A stretch of 64,000 bases of DNA from Procambarus clarkii (lineage: Eukaryota; Arthropoda; Malacostraca; Decapoda; Cambaridae), in contig NC_091158.1 of the NCBI RefSeq assembly GCF_040958095.1, positions 40,533,002-40,597,001 of the forward strand, written 5' to 3'. The position numbers and the translations under genes were made by a program. Below the pieces are notes generated by a model that was not told the origin of the DNA, searched no databases, and saw nothing but the letters and a program-made list of their open reading frames with translations. Shown in pieces: positions 58,843 through 64,000 of the stretch (positions are counted from its first letter, which is position 1; the number at the start of each line of letters is the position of its first letter).

Positions 58843-60661
58843 GTATTCCTGTGTTGTGGTAGTTATGGTAGGTGGTCCTGTGTTGTGGTAGTTATGGTCG
58901 GTGGTTCCTGTGTTGTGGTAGTTATGGTAGGTGGTCCTGTGTTGTGGTAGTTATGGTAGGTGGTCCTGTGTTGTGGTAGTTATGGTCGGTGGTTCCTGTG
59001 TTGTGGTAGTTATGGTAGGTGGTCCTGTGTTGTGGTAGTTATGGTCGGTGGTTCCTGTGTTGTGGTAGTTATGGTAGGTGGTCCTGTGTTGTGGTAGTTA
59101 TGGTCGGTGGTTCCTCTGTTGTGGTTGTTATGGTTGGTGGTTCCTGTGTTGTGGTAGTTATGGTAGATGGTTCCTGTGTTGTGGTAGTTATGGTCGGTGG
59201 TTCCTGTGTTGTGGTAGTTATGGTAGGTGGTTCCTGTGTTGTGGTAGTTATGGTCGGTGGTTCCTGTGTTGTGGTTGTTATGGTTGGTGGTTCCTGTGTT
59301 GTGGTAGTTATGGTAGATGGTTCCTGTGTTGTGGTAGTTATGGTCGGTGGTTCCTGTGTTGTGGTAGTTAAGGTAGATGGTTCCTGTGTTGTGGTAGTTA
59401 TGGTAGGTGGTCCTGTGTTGTGGTAGTTATGGTCGGTGGTTCCTGTGTTGTGGTAGTTATGGTAGATGGTTCCTGTGTTGTGGTAGTTAAGGTAGATGGT
59501 TCCTGTGTTGTGGTAGTTATGGTAGGTGGTTCCTGTGTTGTGGTAGTTATGGTAGATGGTTCCTGTGTTGTGGTAGTTATGGTAGGTGGTCCTGTGTTGT
59601 GGTAGTTATGGTCGGTGGTTCCTGTGTAGTGGTAGTTATGGTAGGTGGTCCTGTGTTGTGGTAGTTATGGTAGATGGTTCCTGTGTTGTGGTAGTTATGG
59701 TAGGTGGTCCTGTGTTGTGGTAGTTATGGTCGGTGGTTCCTGTGTAGTGGTAGTTATGGTAGGTGGTCCTGTGTTGTGGTAGTTATGGTAGATGGTTCCT
59801 GTGTTGTGGTAGTTATGGTAGGTGGTCCTGTGTTGTGGTAGTTATGGTAGGTGGTTCCTGTGTTGTGGTAGTTATGGTAGGTGGTTCCTGTGTTGTGGTA
59901 GTTATGGTAGATGGTTCCTGTGTTGTGGTAGTTATGGTAGGTGGTCCTGTGTTGTGGTAGTTATGGTAGGTGGTTCCTGTGTTGTGGTAGTTATGGTAGG
60001 TGGTTCCTGTGTTGTGGTAGTTATGGTAGGTGGATCCTGTGTTGTGGTAGTTATGGTAGATGGTTCCTGTGTTGTGGTAGTTATGGTAGGTGGTCCTGTG
60101 TTGTGGTAGTTATGGTAGGTGGTTCCTGTGTTGTGGTAGTTATGGTAGGTGGTTCCTGTGTTGTGGTAGTTATGGTAGGTGGTTCCTGTGTTGTGGTAGT
60201 TATGGTAGGTGGTTCCTGTGTTGTGGTAGTTATGGTAGATGGTTCCTGTGTTGTGGTAGTTATGGTAGGTGGTTCCTGTGTTGTGGTAGTTATGGTAGGT
60301 GGTTCCTGTGTTGTGGTAGTTATGGTAGGTGGTTCCTGTGTTGTGGTAGTTATGGTAGGTGGTTCCTGTGTTGTGGTAGTTATGGTAGGTGGTTCCTGTG
60401 TTGTGGTAGTTATGGTAGATGGTTCCTGTGTTGTGGTAGTTATGGTCGGTGGTTCCTGTGTTGTGGTAGTTATGGTAGGTGGTTCCTGTGTTGTGGTAGT
60501 TATGGTAGGTGGTTCCTGTGTTGTGGTAGTTATGGTAGGTGGTTCCTGTGTTGTGGTAGTTATGGTAGGTGGTTCCTGTGTTGTGGTAGTTATGGTAGGT
60601 GGTTCCTGTGTTGTGGTAGTTATGGTAGGTGGTTCCTGTGTTGTGGTAGTTATGGTAGATT
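58843..60661. repeat. 30-bp minisatellite, about 60 copies
   Basis: The 30-bp unit is GGTTCCTGTGTTGTGG followed by TAGTTATGGTAGGT. A 29-bp variant lacking one T (GGTCCTGTG) is frequent on the left (to about 60100) and absent on the right, where 30-bp units are almost uniform. The 29-bp units break the repetitive open frame, which is why it restarts several times. No coding function is inferred. Confidence 0.95.
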
Positions 60662-62439
60662 ACTAACTACCTTTGTCTTGGTAGTTAGCAGTAATCCTCA
60701 GTGATACTCTTAATTATCAGAATCCCTCTGATATTCTCATGGCGTGGTTCAACTAAGAAGAGATCAATTATACACAACTATGCTATTTAAAACATACAAA
60801 AATATACAAAAAATGCCAACAGACTTCTAGCAAAATTAGAAAAATGGAGTCACTGGAGCGAATGTAAATACTGCTGGACAGAAATTTGGTGCACGATGCA
60901 ATATTCGAACACTTTGAAGTGACCTTTACTGACCTGTCGCTGCGTCTCACTGGCACACGAACAATGCAGCATGAACTATCAGTAACACACACTATACAGA
61001 TTTTCACAGTTGGGACAAATACTGAGACTTTTTTCATTATCAGTAATATAAGGAACCATGGTTAAGAAAAAAAATTCTCAGCAAACACGCAAGATTCTGT
61101 TCTAACTCTGAAGACATTAGGTAACTGCGCGTTTGGTGTCAGGACGAAGAACGTTATTCTCTGCTCTGAAAGTGGAATACAGAACATTTTACATCCATCT
61201 ATTCTTTGGATGTAGAATACCCTGTACTCTACATCCATAGATAAAGATGTTGATGTCCATCTACATCTACTCTGCATTCTACTTGTAGAATGTCCATAAT
61301 ATGATAATACTTGAAACAATGGTAAGTTCGGTACTATAATATCGTCGTTGGGTCCTGTCCTCCCCGAGCGGGAAGTAGTGTCCTCGCCTCCTCAACACCC
61401 AGCACAGTCTTACACTCTGGACCTCCTTCATAGGTGGCAGCCTGGTGCCGCTCCGGCCTCTGCTGCTTCTCATGGCTGATACCTGACAGCACTCTGATGC
61501 TTCTGATGTCTGTGGCACCTCTAATATCTCTGATGCCTCCATCGTCACTGTACAGGTTGTTCCCATGATGCACTCTGCCGTACCGTCGTCAGTGTGGCGG
61601 CCCACTCCTGGTGGCGGGACGGGGAAGCAATTGCCCGGTTAGCAGTTAATGATCAATGATCCTCGTCTGCTTGTTCTAGCGAACCACCGCTCAATAAAGA
61701 AAGCCTTTCTTAACCGACGCGATTTACGGTTTCCTGTGCATCTTCTTCGTGTTTCGGGACTCTGTTGTAGGTCTTGGTTCGTGCAAGTAAGTCTGTCCTA
61801 CCTGAGAGAGAGTCTGCTCCCTGCTGTTTGGGTCCGGATCTTTAATATCCTGGCCAATACAAATGGCTCTCGTAACTTATTTCCGAAATCATTGGCTGAT
61901 TGTCACGTGACTTCCCGCATGTGCTGGGTTGTGAGAGTCACGGAACTCTTGGTCACAGAAGCTTGATGAGTCACGCTCTTGAAAATTAATTTAACAACAT
62001 AAGAACGTGTTAATTAAAACAGAAAAAAACACTTCTTAGTTATGATAATACTGGTCTTCATGTTTAGTGGGAAATATATAGGGAGTTGTCCATATATCGT
62101 TAGCTGCTGATGAATTAGCATTAATATATTGCTAGTTATCAAAAGCACTTATTATTAATATTACTACTTGTCTTCAGGCAATGTTCGTCCATCCAGCGAC
62201 CAACCCCCCTAACGCTCATTCGTCAATTTTACATAATGAATATTCAAAATAAGGATTTTCTTAAAAATTTATTAATAATATTCTATATTAGCATATCAAG
62301 GCGTAAGGTAGGTTAGGCCCGCTGTTTAGGCTCTGATGGCAAAGTATTTGTGTTTGTAGTGCGTGGGTGAAGCATTTACGGAAATGTGATTCGAACGGAG
62401 GTCGTTAGCGAAGGACTTTTCGAACGTCATTAGTTATGC
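60662..62439. other. Intronic stretch, no confident gene
   Basis: The sequence is unique. The segment 61330-61640 is GC-richer and open on the minus strand for about 80-108 codons in two frames, but I recognise no family and see no convincing splice sites. A short inverted repeat around ACATCCATCT and GGATGTAGA lies at 61190-61290. Nothing else is assigned. Confidence 0.45.
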
Positions 62440-64000
62440 AACCTGACCTCATCAACACACTGCCCGTCCTCATCAACACACAGCCCGTCCTCATCAACAC
62501 ACAGCCCGTCCTCATCAACACACAGCCCGTCCTCATCAACACACAACCCGTCCTCATCAACACACAGCCCGTCCTCATCAACACACAGCCCGTCCTCATC
62601 AACACACAACCCGTCCTCATCAACACCCAACCCGTCCTCATCAACACACAGCCCGTCCTCATCAACACACAGCCCGTCCTCATCAACACACAGCCCGTCC
62701 TCATCAACACACAACCCGTCCTCATCAACACACTGCCCGTCCTCATCAACACACTGCCTGTCCTCATCAACACACAGCCCGTCCTCATCAACACACAGCC
62801 CGTCCTCATCAACACACACCCCGTCCTCATCAACACACAGCCTGTCCTCATCAACACACTGCCCGTCCTCATCAACACACAGCCCGTCCTCATCAACACA
62901 CTGCCCGTCCTCATCAACACACAGTCCGTCCTCATCAACACACAGCCCGTCCTCATCAACACACAGCCCGTCCTCATCAACACACAGCCCGTCCTCATCA
63001 ACACACAGCCCGTCCTCATCAACACACAGCCCGTCCTCATCAACTCACAACCCGTCCTCATCAACTCACAACCCGTCCTCATCAACACACAGCCCGTCCT
63101 CATCAACCCACAACTCGTCGTCATCAACACACAGCCCGTCCTCATCAACACACAGCCCGTCCTCATCAACACACAGCCCGTCCTCATCAACTCACAACCC
63201 GTCCTCATCAACTCACAACCCGTCCTCATCAACACACAGCCCGTCCTCATCAACTCACAACCCGTCCTCATCAACACACTGCCCGTCCTCATCAACACAC
63301 AGCCCGTCCTCATCAACTCACAACCCGTCCTCATCAACACACAGCCCGTCCTCATCAACTCACAACCCGTCCTCATCAACTCACAACCCGTCCTCATCAA
63401 CACACAACCCGTCCTCATCCACACACAGTCCGTCCTCATCAACACACAGCCCGTCCTCATCAACCCACAACTCGTCGTCATCAACACACAGTCCGTCCTC
63501 ATCAACACACAACCCGTCCTCATCAACACACAACCCATCCTCATCAACACACAACCCATCCTCATCAACACACAACCCGTCCTCATCAACACACAACCCG
63601 TCCTCATCAACCCACAACTCGTCGTCATCAACACACAGCTCGTCCTCATCATCACACAGTCCGTCCTCATCAACACACAGCCCGTCCTCATCAACACACA
63701 GCCCGTCCTCATCAACACACAGCCCGTCCTCATCAACACACAGCCCGTCCTCATCAACTCACAACCCGTCCTCATCAACTCACAACCCGTCCTCATCAAC
63801 ACACAGCCCGTCCTCATCAACTCACAACCCGTCCTCATCAACACACTGCCCGTCCTCATCAACACACAGCCCGTCCTCATCAACTCACAACCCGTCCTCA
63901 TCAACACACAGCCCGTCCTCATCAACTCACAACCCGTCCTCATCAACACACAACCCGTCCTCATCCACACACAGTCCGTCCTCATCAACACACAGCCTGT
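62440..64000. repeat. Second 21-bp minisatellite, runs off the window
   Basis: The 21-bp unit has core CCCGTCCTCATCAACACACA, unrelated to the 35860 array, with about 74 copies to the window end. Variants (CTGCCCG, CAACTCGTCGTCATC, CCTCATCCACAC) recur. The CATCCACAC variant at 63420 and 63966 is exactly 546 bases apart (26 units), which indicates a higher-order duplication. The repetitive minus-strand frames (LMRTGCV; VDEDGLC) are period artefacts. Confidence 0.95.

Noticed and set aside
58843-60704. Repeated Cys/Val/Gly frames in the 30-bp array
   Set aside because: Frame openness follows from the 30-bp period and breaks wherever a 29-bp unit occurs.
61279-61605. Two overlapping minus-strand open frames in GC-richer unique sequence
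   Set aside because: I recognise no family, the two frames compete, and no good splice signals are visible. Transcript evidence would be needed.
62405-63991. A 528-codon minus-strand frame of LMRTGCV repeats
   Set aside because: It is a pure minisatellite translation; a second frame is open over the same units.

Overview
The window looks like non-coding DNA from a large, repeat-rich arthropod genome, most likely a decapod crustacean. The evidence is a tRNA-derived SINE of a type I associate with crayfish and other decapods (8377-8630), CCTAA-type telomere-like repeats, CR1-like and I-like LINEs, long (CT)n, (CA)n and (TA)n tracts, and several kilobase-scale minisatellites. Nothing bacterial is present (no operons, ribosome binding sites or CRISPR). 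The organism call is inference.

The only host gene I can support is on the + strand. Two short exons, 1853-2014 and 35735-35859, encode the end of an Ig domain and the start of a fibronectin-III domain. They resemble the Sidestep (Side) family of neuronal cell-surface receptors. The codon split at the two splice sites fits exactly, which leaves a 33.7-kb intron between them. A second intron begins at 35860 and does not end in the window.

The first intron holds, in order: a duplicated splice donor (2022-2045); a 7.1-kb interrupted palindrome (2214-9343) that contains tandem repeats, a truncated LINE, a telomere-like array and a SINE; an apparently full-length but dead I-like LINE with a 14-bp target duplication (9838-16172); a CR1-like LINE split by a Ty3/gypsy-type LTR fossil (16979-22195); three more CR1-like LINE copies on the + strand (24340-32018); simple repeats; a 27-bp minisatellite; and a second SINE. 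Just before exon 2 lies an 85-bp repeat in which the splice acceptor and first 36 exon bases are copied 12 times upstream of the real one.

From the exon 2 donor, a 21-bp minisatellite runs for about 20 kb (35860-56140). Its unit resembles the donor region itself. The rest of the window holds a foldback element, another SINE, a GTTAC-rich array, a 30-bp minisatellite and a second, unrelated 21-bp minisatellite that runs off the end. The very long open frames in the minisatellites arise because the periods are multiples of three; I do not regard them as genes.

The most notable feature is that all three visible splice boundaries of the host gene abut tandem duplications that copy, or closely resemble, the splice-site sequence.
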